A stretch of 29,138 bases of DNA from JBGTLW01 sp041743835 (lineage in GTDB: Bacteria > Planctomycetota > Phycisphaerae > Phycisphaerales > Phycisphaeraceae). Shown here one piece after another: positions 7,663 through 15,894 of this stretch (within the stretch, counting starts at the first letter, position 1; each line of letters opens with the position of its first letter). Made by a program: the position numbers and the translations under genes. Location: the NCBI GenBank assembly GCA_041743835.1, contig JBGTLW010000129.1:1-29138 (forward strand), in the 5' to 3' direction. Below the pieces are notes generated by a model, which was given only the letters and a program-made list of their open reading frames with translations, did not search any database and was not told the origin of the DNA.

Positions 7663-7677
7663 CGGGGCGGAGCCCCG
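7663..7677. other. GC-rich hairpin in the 7577-7806 intergenic region
   Basis: CGGGGC-GGA-GCCCCG is a perfect 6-bp stem with a 3-base loop. It lies in the 230-bp gap between the divergent metallopeptidase-like gene and the first GspE ATPase, upstream of the candidate promoter at 7698-7726. I see no gene in this gap. A second stem, GCCGTC-CAGGC-GACGGC, lies further downstream in the leader of the ATPase gene. Confidence 0.35.
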
Positions 7678-7697
7678 CCGCTCCGGGTTGTTAACAC

Positions 7698-7726
7698 TTG
7701 TGGTTAGTTCACGTTGCGTGCATAAT
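7698..7726 (+). promoter_or_regulatory. Candidate sigma70-type promoter for the pseudopilus ATPase gene
   Basis: TTGTGG (7698-7703) and CATAAT (7721-7726) are separated by exactly 17 bases. The -10 element matches TATAAT at five of six positions; the -35 matches TTGACA at three. It would give a leader of about 70-75 bases before the ATG at 7807, and the surrounding stretch is more AT-rich than the coding DNA. No alternative sigma signature was obvious. Confidence 0.4.
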
Positions 7727-7806
7727 CCCTGTTCCCCCCGAGGTGTATCGCCGAGCCGTCCAGGCGACGGCACTCGTGCGGGCTCCTATGCTTCGAAGAG
7801 GTTCGC

Positions 7807-9570
7807 ATGGCCCAGAAACGACGTCAGCTCGGCGAGATCCTGAAACGGTGGGGTCTTGTCGATGATCGGCAGATTAGCGAGGCGCTGAAGATCGCGCCCG
7901 CCTCACGCCAGCGGATCGGCGAGGCGCTGGTCCAATTGGGCTATGTCAGCCAGAACGATGTCGCCAAGGCGTTGGCAAGCCAGTTCGACATGGAGTTTGT
8001 CGATATGGATCAGCCCAACGTGATCCACAAGGACCACCTGGGGCTCATCCCGCCAGACCTCATCAAGAAGTATACCGTGCTGCCGCTGGGTCAGGAGGGG
8101 GATTACAAGATCAAGGTGCTGGTCCACGACCCGATGGACCTCGCTCTGATCGACGACCTGCACTTCCGGCTTGGCAAGAAGATCGAGCTGGCGCTTGGCG
8201 CCAAAGACAAGATCAAGGAATACATCGATCGGATGCTGTCCGAGACGCGGGCATCCATCGACGCGGCGGTCGCGGAGCTCTCGATCGACCGCGGGGCTTC
8301 GCTGGACATCGAGTTCGGAGTGGATGGTCAGACCAAGATGTTGGCCGACGATGCCGACGACGCGCAGCAGGCCCCGATCATCCGGCTGGTGAACGAGATA
8401 ATCAAAGAGGCGGTCGTCACCCGAGCCAGCGACATCCACGTTGAGCCATTCGAGAACCGGGTGAGGCTGCGGTACCGGATCGACGGCGTCTGCCACGAGC
8501 GGGACATCATCCCCAAGCGGACTCAGGGGTCGGTGCTGGCCCGGCTCAAGATCATGAGCGGGATGAAGGTGGAAGAGAAGCGCGTCCCTCAGGACGGCCG
8601 CATCAAGATGAAGATCGGCGGGACACCCATCGACTTCCGTGTCTCGGCGTGCCCGACGTACCACGGCGAGTCGGTGGTCCTGCGTATCCTGAGGCCCGAC
8701 GCGGCGACCGTCGGGCTCGAAAAGCTCGGCATGCAGGACGACACCCTCGAAGCCTTCAACAAGGTGATTACACGACCCAACGGCATTTTCCTGGTCACCG
8801 GGCCCACCGGCTCGGGGAAAACCACCACGCTGTACTCGGCGTTGCAGATCCTCAACCGCCCGGACAAGAAAATCATCACCGCTGAGGACCCGATCGAATA
8901 CAACTTCAAGGGGATCAATCAGTGCCAGGTCAATGAGCAGATCGGGCTGGGCTTTTCCAAGATCCTCCGGGCCATGCTGCGGCAGGCCCCAAATATCATC
9001 CTCGTCGGAGAGATCCGCGACAAAGAGGTCGGCGAGGTTGCGGTGCAGGCGGCACTCACCGGCCACCTGGTGTTCTCCACGCTGCACACCAACGACGCGC
9101 CCTCTGCCATCACGCGTATGATCGACATGGGACTCAAGCCCTTCCTGGTCGCCAGCTCGATACAGGCGGTGCTCGGCCAACGGCTGGTGCGCATCCTCTG
9201 CGACCACTGCAAGGAGCCCGACGCGAAACCAGACCGCAAACTCATGGCGCTTGTGGGCCTGCTGCAAGCAGATATCGCGGATAAGACCGTGTACAAGGCG
9301 GTCGGTTGCAACCGCTGTGCGAACACGGGGTACCGCGGCCGGCAAGGCATCTATGAGTTGATGCATATGAACAGCGAGATCCGCGAGATGGCGTTTAACC
9401 GCGCGCCGGTCAACCGTATCCGGGCTGCGGCCAAGGCCTCGGGCATGCGGAATCTGCTGGGCGACGGCCGGCTCAAGATCCTGGAGGGCAAGACCACGAT
9501 CGAAGAGGTCGCACGCCTGGCGCAGGTCGAGGGCCTGATCGAGATGGAAGACGACGAGGCTGCGGCGTGA
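7807..9570 (+). CDS. GspE/PilB-type assembly ATPase (copy 1)
   Basis: This 587-residue hexameric motor powers pseudopilus or pilus extension at the cytoplasmic face of the inner membrane. The N-terminal MshEN-like domain has two half-motifs, QLGEIL (7-12) and RIGEALVQLG (36-45). The ATPase core has the Walker A GPTGSGKT (332-339, K338), the Asp box TAEDPIEY, the Walker B region ILVGEIRD (E402) and the His box TGHLVFSTLHTNDA. The zinc-binding tetracysteine of this family is complete: C465/C468 and C501/C504. A C-terminal tail (DGRLKILEGKTTIEEVARLAQVEGLIEMEDDEAAA) ends acidic. AAGAGG lies about 5 bases before the ATG. A PilT gene follows 93 bases later and a second GspE lies at 11291. Assignment to T2SS or T4P cannot be settled by sequence alone. 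Confidence 0.93.
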   Translation: MAQKRRQLGEILKRWGLVDDRQISEALKIAPASRQRIGEALVQLGYVSQNDVAKALASQFDMEFVDMDQPNVIHKDHLGLIPPDLIKKYTVLPLGQEGDYKIKVLVHDPMDLALIDDLHFRLGKKIELALGAKDKIKEYIDRMLSETRASIDAAVAELSIDRGASLDIEFGVDGQTKMLADDADDAQQAPIIRLVNEIIKEAVVTRASDIHVEPFENRVRLRYRIDGVCHERDIIPKRTQGSVLARLKIMSGMKVEEKRVPQDGRIKMKIGGTPIDFRVSACPTYHGESVVLRILRPDAATVGLEKLGMQDDTLEAFNKVITRPNGIFLVTGPTGSGKTTTLYSALQILNRPDKKIITAEDPIEYNFKGINQCQVNEQIGLGFSKILRAMLRQAPNIILVGEIRDKEVGEVAVQAALTGHLVFSTLHTNDAPSAITRMIDMGLKPFLVASSIQAVLGQRLVRILCDHCKEPDAKPDRKLMALVGLLQADIADKTVYKAVGCNRCANTGYRGRQGIYELMHMNSEIREMAFNRAPVNRIRAAAKASGMRNLLGDGRLKILEGKTTIEEVARLAQVEGLIEMEDDEAAA

Positions 9571-9663
9571 TAGCATCCCGCGGTCGGCCATCCGCCGTCA
9601 TCTGACCAAGGGATTTTGGTTGACTTTGCTGACGGTGCGCTGCTGCCTAACGAAAGCTCACAC

Positions 9664-10800
9664 ATGTCCTCACTACACATTGACCGCCTGCTCGACACCG
9701 TGATCAAACAGGAGGCCTCGGACCTCCACCTGACCGTGGGCAAGGCCCCCACCGTCCGGATGCGCGGCCGACTGGTCGAGCTGAAGACCAAGGTGCTCGA
9801 GCCCGCCGACACCACCGCCCTGATGAAGGCGATCACCCCCGAGCGATCGCAGAACGAGCTCCAGGAAGAGGGCGGCAGCGACTTCGGTTTTGCCTACGGA
9901 GACCCCAACGACCCGGACAACTCCGCCCGGTTCCGTGTCTCCATCTTCAGGCAGAAGGGCGACGTAGCGCTCGTGCTGCGGCGGATCCCGAACAAGCTCA
10001 TCGACATCATGGACATCGGGCTACCCAAGATCGTGGTGGACCTGATCCGCAGACCCCGAGGGCTGTTCCTGGTCACCGGGCCCACCGGCTCGGGTAAAAC
10101 GACCACGCTGGCGTCCATGATCGACTGGATCAATATCCACCTCGACCGCCACATCATCACCGTGGAGGACCCGATCGAGTACTACCAGCCGCACAAAAAG
10201 TCGATCGTCAACCAGCGGGAGGTCGGGAACGACGTACCCAGCTTCTCCGAGGCGCTGCGGCGGGCGTTGCGTCAGGACCCGGACTGTATTCTGGTCGGTG
10301 AAATGCGCGACCTGGAGACCATCGAGGCCGCGATCGCCGCGTCTGAAACGGGGCACCTGGTCTTCGGCACGCTCCACACCACCGGGGCCTCGGGCACCAT
10401 CAACCGTATCGTGGACGCGTTCCCGGTCAGCCAACAGGCCCAGATCCGGGTGCAGCTCTCCACCGCCCTCATGGCGGTGCTCAGCCAGCAGCTCCTCAAG
10501 CGGATCGACAAGAAGGGCATGGTCGCGGCCTACGAGTTCCTCGTGGTCACCCCCGCCATCGCCAACCTCATCCGTGAGAATAAGACCTTCCGTATCGACT
10601 CCGCGATCCAGACCGGGAAGAAGTTCGGCATGCAGCTTCTCGACGACCACCTCTGGTCGCTTTACGAGAAGGGGATGATCTCGGCTGAAGACATGATCGA
10701 CAAGTCTAAGAACGCAGCGGCCCTGGTTGAAAAGGTCCACCGTGCCGGCGCACAGGTTGGCAGAACCGAGCTGGACACGGAGGATGTGAAGACAGATTGA
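9664..10800 (+). CDS. pilT: PilT-type retraction ATPase
   Basis: The 378-residue protein resembles PilT and PilU, which depolymerise type IV pili. It opens with the typical SSLHIDRLLDTVIKQEASDLHL. The Walker A is GPTGSGKT (139-146, K145), followed by TVEDPIEYYQ, DCILVGEMRDLETI and ETGHLVFGTLHTTGASGTINRIVD. It lacks the tetracysteine zinc site found in both GspE proteins here, which separates retraction from extension ATPases. An upstream in-frame TTG at 9616 would add 16 residues. I prefer the ATG at 9664 because family members begin at this point, although no strong ribosome binding site is visible for either. The C-terminal tail is slightly extended and acidic (RTELDTEDVKTD). Its position between two extension ATPases suggests a dynamic pilus rather than a pure secretion pseudopilus. 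Confidence 0.92.
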   Translation: MSSLHIDRLLDTVIKQEASDLHLTVGKAPTVRMRGRLVELKTKVLEPADTTALMKAITPERSQNELQEEGGSDFGFAYGDPNDPDNSARFRVSIFRQKGDVALVLRRIPNKLIDIMDIGLPKIVVDLIRRPRGLFLVTGPTGSGKTTTLASMIDWINIHLDRHIITVEDPIEYYQPHKKSIVNQREVGNDVPSFSEALRRALRQDPDCILVGEMRDLETIEAAIAASETGHLVFGTLHTTGASGTINRIVDAFPVSQQAQIRVQLSTALMAVLSQQLLKRIDKKGMVAAYEFLVVTPAIANLIRENKTFRIDSAIQTGKKFGMQLLDDHLWSLYEKGMISAEDMIDKSKNAAALVEKVHRAGAQVGRTELDTEDVKTD

Positions 10801-10843
10801 CCCGCTTGTCACGTCGCCCTATCGGTCAGATTTATTAGGTTTT

Positions 10844-10851
10844 TGCTAGCA
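10844..10851. promoter_or_regulatory. T-flanked palindrome TGCTAGCA
   Basis: The perfect 8-bp palindrome TGCTAGCA is flanked on both sides by T runs (TTTT before, TTTTT after), 43 bases after the pilT stop. It could be a protein-binding site or part of the end of the pilT transcript. It does not form a standard terminator hairpin with a sufficient stem. Confidence 0.25.
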
Positions 10852-10912
10852 TTTTTGGCCCTCCCCGCCGCATATCAATTCGTCAAAAACTCTCCGAAAT
10901 CCATATGTCTAT

Positions 10913-10941
10913 TGCATTATTTTCGTGAAAATAGCTTTACT
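10913..10941 (+). promoter_or_regulatory. Weak promoter-like hexamers with an inverted repeat in the spacer
   Basis: TTGCAT (10913-10918) and TTTACT (10936-10941) are spaced by 17 bases. The perfect 16-base inverted repeat TATTTTCGTGAAAATA (10918-10933) fills most of that spacer. The hexamers match consensus only at three and four positions, so the promoter is tentative. The inverted repeat is exact and looks like an operator. If used, it would give a leader of roughly 340 bases before the TTG start at 11291. Confidence 0.3.
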
Positions 10942-11179
10942 GTCTTCGTTCCTGTCGATATGCTTCAGGTGTCATCTATTTGATTTATCCCCGCAGGAAC
11001 TGACGCTTCCTCACCCCGCCCCGATGTGCTGACCCGCCAAGACCCCCCAACCAAACCCGGCCAAGCCTTCCCGACTCGATGACAACCCGACCGTCAGTGT
11101 GACCCACGCAAGCACCCAGCCGGTGCGGCCGGGATCAAGGGACCTCGCCTAAGGAGCGACCCTGATACCCCCCTCCACC

Positions 11180-11222
11180 GGAAGTAAGCCACCCGGAAAT
11201 GGGCACCCGAAGTGAGTCACCC
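11180..11222 (+). repeat. Three imperfect 14-15-bp tandem repeats
   Basis: The consecutive units are GGAAGTAAGCCACCC (11180-11194), GGAAATGGGCACCC (11195-11208) and GAAGTGAGTCACCC (11209-11222). All share a GAA start and a CACCC end. They lie 70-110 bases before the second GspE gene. They could be binding-site iterons or chance low-complexity DNA. Confidence 0.45.
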
Positions 11223-11290
11223 AAAGCGGCGCTCCCCGCCCCGACAGACGACTGAACCGACTCGGCCTACAAAACAACAGCGAGAATCCC

Positions 11291-13042
11291 TTGGCCACAC
11301 GAACCAACCCAATCCCGACCAGTGAAGAACTCCGCGGCCGCCGGCTCGGACGCATCCTGACCAAGATGGGCAAGATCACCCGCGATCAGGTTCAAGAGGC
11401 CCTCACCCTCCAACAGTCCCAGAAACGCCCGGTCGGCCAGATCCTCATCGAACTGGGCTACGTCACCGCAGACGACATCAACATGGCCATGGCCTCGCAG
11501 CAGGGCATGGAAGTGGTGGACCTCGCGGATTACGAGATGTCCGAAAAGGTCATCAAGCAGATCCCCCCCGAAACCGCCCAGGTCTATCAACTGGTCCCCA
11601 TCCAACACGACGAGGCGACCAACACCCTCACCGTCGCCCTCAAGTCCGCGGACAACTTCCGGGCCTTGGACGACCTGCGGCTGCTCCTGGGGTTCAAGGT
11701 CAAGGCGGTCGTCGCCCCCGCAAACCAGATTGAAAAGGCGATCCAGAACTTCTACGGCGATGACGAGGAGTCCCTGACGTCCCTCATCTCCGAGTTGTCC
11801 AGCGACGCCCACCTCGAAGAACTGGAAGACCGCGGAGAGTCGATCGACCTTGAAGAACTGATCCAGTATGCCGAGGACAACAAGGTCAAAAGGCTGCTCA
11901 ACCTCGTCCTGCTCCAGGCGATCAAGGACAAGGCCTCGGACATCCACTTCGAGCCGTTCGAAGACGAGTTCAAGATGCGGTACCGCATCGACGGCGTGCT
12001 TTACGAGATGATCCCCCCGCCGCGGCACCTGGCGCTGCCGATCGTCTCGCGTATCAAGGTCATGGCCAACCTCGACATCGCCGAACGCCGCATGCCGCAG
12101 GACGGCCGCATCGAGCTGGTCGTCAACGCCAGCCCGGTGGACCTCCGCGTCGCGGTGCTGCCCACCATGTTCGGCGAGTCGGTCGTCATGCGTATCCTGG
12201 ACCGGGCCAACACCTCGCTGGACCTCGACAAGGTCGGCATGCGGGCAGACGACCTGGACACCTTCCGCCAGCTCATCCACAAGCCCAACGGCATCGTCAT
12301 CGTCACCGGGCCCACAGGCTCGGGCAAGACGACCACCCTCTATGCCGCGCTCAACGAACTCAACGAGGTCACCGAGAAAATCCTCACCGCGGAAGACCCC
12401 GTCGAGTACGACATCGACGGCCTGTGCCAGGTCCAGGTCAACCCCGATGTCGGCCTGACGTTCGCCAAGGCGCTGCGGAGCTTCCTGCGGCAGGACCCGG
12501 ACATCATCCTCGTCGGCGAGACCCGCGACCTGGAGACCGCGCAGATCGCGGTCCAGGCCTCGCTCACGGGCCACCTCGTGTTCACCACACTCCACACCAA
12601 CGACGCACCGTCCTCCATCGCCCGCCTGCTCGACCTGGGGCTGGAGAGCTTCCTCATCACCGCCACGATCGAAGGCATCGTCGCGCAGCGGCTGGTCCGC
12701 ACCATCTGCCCGCGATGCAAGGAGAGCTTCACACCATCTGAAGATGCGCTCATGCAGCTGGACCTCTCCAGCGAAGACCTCGACGGCCGACAGCTCTACC
12801 GCGGACGCGGCTGCGACTTCTGCAACCAGTCGGGCTACAAGGGCCGGCTCGGCTTGTTCGAGATCATGATGCTCGACGATGAAATCCGCGAGCTTATCAT
12901 GCAGAACGCCTCGACGCAGATCCTCCGGGCCGAGGCACGCAAACGCGGCATGAGGACGCTGCGCCAGACGGGCCTGATGGCCCTGTACGACGGCTTGACC
13001 ACGATCGACGAGGTCGTGAAGGAAACGATGCTTGAAGATTGA
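11291..13042 (+). CDS. GspE/PilB-type assembly ATPase (copy 2)
   Basis: The second extension ATPase, 583 residues, starts at TTG. The next Met (residue 26) would cut into the N-terminal domain, so the TTG is needed. The MshEN-like domain has a canonical first motif, RLGRILTKMGKITRDQVQEAL (18-38, ending Q41), and a degenerate second (PVGQILIELG, 47-56). The ATPase core holds GPTGSGKT (340-347, K346), TAEDPVEYD, IILVGETRD, TGHLVFTTLHTNDA, and the tetracysteine C473/C476 and C508/C511. An acidic linker (LEELEDRGESIDLEEL) precedes the ATPase. gspF follows after 58 bases and the pseudopilins after that, so this is probably the cognate motor of the pseudopilus. It is clearly diverged from copy 1 outside the ATPase motifs, so it is not a recent duplicate. 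Confidence 0.94.
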   Translation: MATRTNPIPTSEELRGRRLGRILTKMGKITRDQVQEALTLQQSQKRPVGQILIELGYVTADDINMAMASQQGMEVVDLADYEMSEKVIKQIPPETAQVYQLVPIQHDEATNTLTVALKSADNFRALDDLRLLLGFKVKAVVAPANQIEKAIQNFYGDDEESLTSLISELSSDAHLEELEDRGESIDLEELIQYAEDNKVKRLLNLVLLQAIKDKASDIHFEPFEDEFKMRYRIDGVLYEMIPPPRHLALPIVSRIKVMANLDIAERRMPQDGRIELVVNASPVDLRVAVLPTMFGESVVMRILDRANTSLDLDKVGMRADDLDTFRQLIHKPNGIVIVTGPTGSGKTTTLYAALNELNEVTEKILTAEDPVEYDIDGLCQVQVNPDVGLTFAKALRSFLRQDPDIILVGETRDLETAQIAVQASLTGHLVFTTLHTNDAPSSIARLLDLGLESFLITATIEGIVAQRLVRTICPRCKESFTPSEDALMQLDLSSEDLDGRQLYRGRGCDFCNQSGYKGRLGLFEIMMLDDEIRELIMQNASTQILRAEARKRGMRTLRQTGLMALYDGLTTIDEVVKETMLED

Positions 13043-13100
13043 ACCCGCAGACCGCCGCCGGCAGCTTGTTGCCAGCCGCTCGTGATGAAGGAGCGCCACC

Positions 13101-14432
13101 ATGCCTACTTTCCAGTATGAAGCGTTGAACGAGTCCGGCAAGCCTCAGAAGGGTGAGATCGCCGCTGCCAACAGCGACGAGGCCATCGCCCGCATCCGAA
13201 GCCAGGGCTTCTTCCCCACCTCCGTGCGGGAACAGAAAGCCAAGAAGGGCGCACGCACAGGAGGCGACGGCGGCAAGCCCGGCAAGGCTGGCACCGGCGG
13301 GGTCCAGCGCAAGAAGGCTGGCGAGATCACCATCAACATCGGCGGGGTGGGCAGCAAACAGCTCACCGCATTCACCCGCCAGCTCTCCACGCTCCAGGAC
13401 GCGGGCCTCCCCATCCTCCGCTCCATCTCCATCCTCGAGCAGCAGCAGAAGCCCGGCCTCCTCAAGCAATCACTCGCGGGCATCCACGACGACATCTCCG
13501 GCGGTTCGTCACTCTCCGACGCGATGTCCAAGCACCCCAAAGCGTTCAACAAGCTCTACACCAAGATGATCGCGGCTGGCGAGGTCGGCGGCGTGCTGGA
13601 CCTCATCCTCCAACGCTTGGCGGACTTCCTCGAAAAAGCCGCCCGGCTCAAGAGGCGGATCATCAGCGCGATGATCTACCCCGCGGCCGTCATCTCCGTC
13701 GCCGCCATCATCGTGCTGGGCATCATGCTCTTCATCGTGCCCAAGTTCATCAAGATCTTCGACGACTTCGACACCGAGATGCCCGCCATCACGACCTTCC
13801 TCATCGAGTCGTCCAAGTGGCTCGGCGGCCCGCTGCTCGGCGTCCTCGGGGCAGAGCAATACAACGAAGATCAGATGATCCCCGGCATCGTCTTCGTGAT
13901 GTTCTCGCCCATCCTGATCTACCTGGCCGTCAAGCTCATCCGCAAGACCACCAGCGGCAAATCTATCCTCGACCGCATGTTGCTCATGACCCCGGTCGTC
14001 GGCGGGCTGGTCCGAAAGTCCATCATCGCAAAGTTCACGCGAACGCTGGGCACGCTCATCAATGCCGGCGTCCCCATCCTCGATGCCATCACCATCACCG
14101 GCGACACCACCGGCAACTATGTCTATGAGCAGGCCCTCCGCGACGTGCACGACTCGGTCCGACAGGGCGACTCCTTCGCCGAGCCCCTGCGAAAGGCCAA
14201 GGTCTGCGACGTCATCGTCGTCAACATGATCGACGTCGGCGAAGAGACCGGCGACCTGGACAAGATGCTCCTCAAAATCGCGGACAACTACGACGAAGAA
14301 GTGGACACAGCCGTCGCCGGCCTGGTCTCGCTGCTCGAGCCGGTCATGGTCGTCGTGCTCGGCGGCATCGTCGGCTTCATCGTCATCGCCCTGTTCCTCC
14401 CCCTGGTCAAGCTGATGCAGTCGGTGATGTAA
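13101..14432 (+). CDS. GspF/PilC-type inner-membrane platform protein
   Basis: The platform protein couples the cytoplasmic ATPase to pilin insertion. Its 443 residues start with the family's MPTFQYEALNESGKPQKGEI. A Gly/Lys-rich linker (about 44-75) follows, then the two GspF repeats, the first around 86-210 (FTRQLSTLQDAGLPILRSISIL) and the second around 308-430 (FTRTLGTLINAGVPILDAITIT). Three membrane segments are visible near 187-213, 258-279 and 414-438. The acidic GEVGG (160-164) and GEETGDLD (380-387) motifs of the two repeats are intact. AAGGAG lies 7 bases before the ATG. It sits between the second GspE gene and the first pseudopilin, the usual order for T2SS or T4P assembly genes. Confidence 0.95.
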   Translation: MPTFQYEALNESGKPQKGEIAAANSDEAIARIRSQGFFPTSVREQKAKKGARTGGDGGKPGKAGTGGVQRKKAGEITINIGGVGSKQLTAFTRQLSTLQDAGLPILRSISILEQQQKPGLLKQSLAGIHDDISGGSSLSDAMSKHPKAFNKLYTKMIAAGEVGGVLDLILQRLADFLEKAARLKRRIISAMIYPAAVISVAAIIVLGIMLFIVPKFIKIFDDFDTEMPAITTFLIESSKWLGGPLLGVLGAEQYNEDQMIPGIVFVMFSPILIYLAVKLIRKTTSGKSILDRMLLMTPVVGGLVRKSIIAKFTRTLGTLINAGVPILDAITITGDTTGNYVYEQALRDVHDSVRQGDSFAEPLRKAKVCDVIVVNMIDVGEETGDLDKMLLKIADNYDEEVDTAVAGLVSLLEPVMVVVLGGIVGFIVIALFLPLVKLMQSVM

Positions 14433-14497
14433 CGCCCGCTGATAAACCGTCGGCGTAGCCGCCCCACAGGCTAGCCCACCGCAAAGGATCACCCGTG

Positions 14498-15043
14498 ATG
14501 CCACACCGTCCCCGGCCCAAAGCCTTCACCCTGATCGAGATCCTCGTCACGATCAGCATCATCGCCCTCCTCCTGGGCATCGGCGTCGCGGGCATGAGTG
14601 CGCTCTATGGCGAGTCAGACAAAAGCCGCACACAGGTCATGCTGCGACAACTCCAAGGCGTCATCACCGAATACTCCGCCCAGACCCGCGGCACACTGCC
14701 CGCACACCACAACAACATCGCCAACGTCATCGGAGACATCAAGGCCAACGGCGGCGAGGCCACCGAGATGATGCTCCGTTCCATCGACAAGCAGTTCTGG
14801 CAGGGCGGGCAATACAACGGTGCCGCCGGCGGCAACCAGCGCCTCAACGACGCATGGGGCAAGGAGATCGAGTACGTCCAGGCCAATGGCACCGGCGACC
14901 CCGCGATCAACCAGCAGCCCAAACGCCCTCAACCCTACTTCGCCTCCGCCGGGCCCGATGGCGAGTGGGGCACGTTTAGTACAACCGCAGTACCCGACGC
15001 CGCCGCCAAGGACAACATCTTCAGCTTTGAGATGGGCCAATGA
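14498..15043 (+). CDS. Type II secretion major pseudopilin-like protein (GspG-like)
   Basis: A pre-pseudopilin of 181 residues. A short basic leader (MPHRPRPKA) precedes FTLIEILVTISIIALLLGI, with the required Glu at +5. The -1 residue is Ala9 rather than the usual Gly. The C-terminal part has the GspG-type DAWGKEIEY and the SAGPDGEWGTF pattern. A GTG directly before the ATG could also initiate; AAAGGA lies 9 bases upstream of the ATG. The stop overlaps the next gene's start by 4 bases (ATGA), indicating translational coupling. It is the most GspG-like of the five pilin-like genes and is likely the main fibre subunit, though no structure-level comparison was possible. Confidence 0.88.
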   Translation: MPHRPRPKAFTLIEILVTISIIALLLGIGVAGMSALYGESDKSRTQVMLRQLQGVITEYSAQTRGTLPAHHNNIANVIGDIKANGGEATEMMLRSIDKQFWQGGQYNGAAGGNQRLNDAWGKEIEYVQANGTGDPAINQQPKRPQPYFASAGPDGEWGTFSTTAVPDAAAKDNIFSFEMGQ

Positions 15044-15894
15044 TGCAACACACCACCCCCATCCTCCCCCCCGGCATCGTCGTGTCTGCGGACCACGCGC
15101 CCACCGCGCGACCCGCCCGCGCCTTTACCCTCATCGAACTCCTGGTCGCCGTGTCCATCATCGCGCTGGTCGCGGCCAGCACCTTCCCGATCCTCTCGGC
15201 CATGCAGAGCGGCACACGCGAGTCGGCCGGGTACAACACCGTCGCCGTCGCCACCTCCGCCGCACGCCAACTCGCCACACAGAACAAGTCCAAGCAGGAC
15301 CCCCTCACCGCTGGCACCGCTTATCAGGGCACCGCCGCACTCTTCACCAACTCCGGCGATATCCGCATCGTCGAAAACGTCCCCGGTGCCAACCCCACCA
15401 ACAGCCGGTTCGCCTACGCCGACATAGAGGGCCGCGACTACGTCCGCATGCCCAGCCGCGTCGGGTTCGTCGGCGTCGCGCGGAACGCCACGGGGATCGA
15501 CGGCCTACGCCTCCTCGCCCCGCCCTTCGCCATCCGCTTCAACCAGCACGGCAACCTGGTCTATGGCAACCCCACCACCGCCGGCGGTGCTTTCAACGTC
15601 TATTACTCCAAAGACCGCAGCACACCCAACCCCATCGTAGGCCGTCCAAACAGCTACAACCCCAACGCGGCTGCCAGCAAGACTTGGAACAACACGCTCG
15701 GCAAGTTTGAACTGCCTTTTAATGAAGTGGAAACCGTCGTCGCGGTGATCGTGTACCCCGAGGAAGGCAGCATCAACCTCACCGCGAGCGGCGGAGACAT
15801 CACGCCCGCCGCCCGTGACCGCATCCTGGAAACCGGGCGCATCGTGTTCTTCAGCCGATACACCGGTGCCCCGCTGCGGGTGGACTTCCAATGA
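15040..15894 (+). CDS. Minor pseudopilin (GspH/type IV pilin-like)
   Basis: The 284-residue pre-pseudopilin has an unusually long leader of 28 residues (ending TARPARA). The prepilin helix FTLIELLVAVSIIALVAASTF follows, with Glu at +5 and Ala at -1. The remainder is a soluble domain with many Asn, Thr and Ala residues and no recognisable enzyme motif, containing GIDGLRLLAPPFAIRF and VVAVIVYPEEGSINLT. It overlaps the previous gene by ATGA and the next by ATGA. The order after the GspG-like gene suits GspH, but sequence alone does not fix which minor pseudopilin it is. The start could be the second ATG at 15043. Confidence 0.82.
   Translation: MMQHTTPILPPGIVVSADHAPTARPARAFTLIELLVAVSIIALVAASTFPILSAMQSGTRESAGYNTVAVATSAARQLATQNKSKQDPLTAGTAYQGTAALFTNSGDIRIVENVPGANPTNSRFAYADIEGRDYVRMPSRVGFVGVARNATGIDGLRLLAPPFAIRFNQHGNLVYGNPTTAGGAFNVYYSKDRSTPNPIVGRPNSYNPNAAASKTWNNTLGKFELPFNEVETVVAVIVYPEEGSINLTASGGDITPAARDRILETGRIVFFSRYTGAPLRVDFQ

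Larger units (their letters stand above)
10801..11290 (+). promoter_or_regulatory. 490-bp AT-rich non-coding leader upstream of the second GspE gene
   Basis: No credible gene lies here. The first 190 bases are strikingly AT-rich for this window. They hold a TGCTAGCA palindrome flanked by T runs (10844-10851) and a perfect inverted repeat (10918-10933). The second half is GC-rich, with three imperfect tandem repeats (11180-11222) and an isolated TAAGGAG (11151-11157) that has no ATG or GTG suitably placed after it. The region separates pilT from the gspE2-gspF-pseudopilin run and probably carries the promoter and control sites of that run. Confidence 0.6.

Noticed and set aside
7721..7806. A c-di-GMP or cobalamin riboswitch in the leader of the first ATPase gene.
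   Set aside because: The stem GCCGTC/GACGGC is real, but none of the conserved loop sequences of these riboswitch classes is present.
7903..9591. A 562-codon - strand open frame opposite the first GspE ATPase.
   Set aside because: It is an antisense shadow produced by high GC3; no domain is recognisable and the + strand gene is unambiguous.
11151..11211. A short leader peptide after the TAAGGAG at 11151, starting at CTG.
   Set aside because: It would need a CTG start and encodes only about 17 residues; nothing supports translation.
11267..13141. A 624-codon open frame on the - strand opposite the second GspE ATPase.
   Set aside because: It mirrors the codon pattern of the real gene, has Val/Leu/Asp-rich low-complexity protein with no family motifs, and the + strand frame carries all ATPase motifs.
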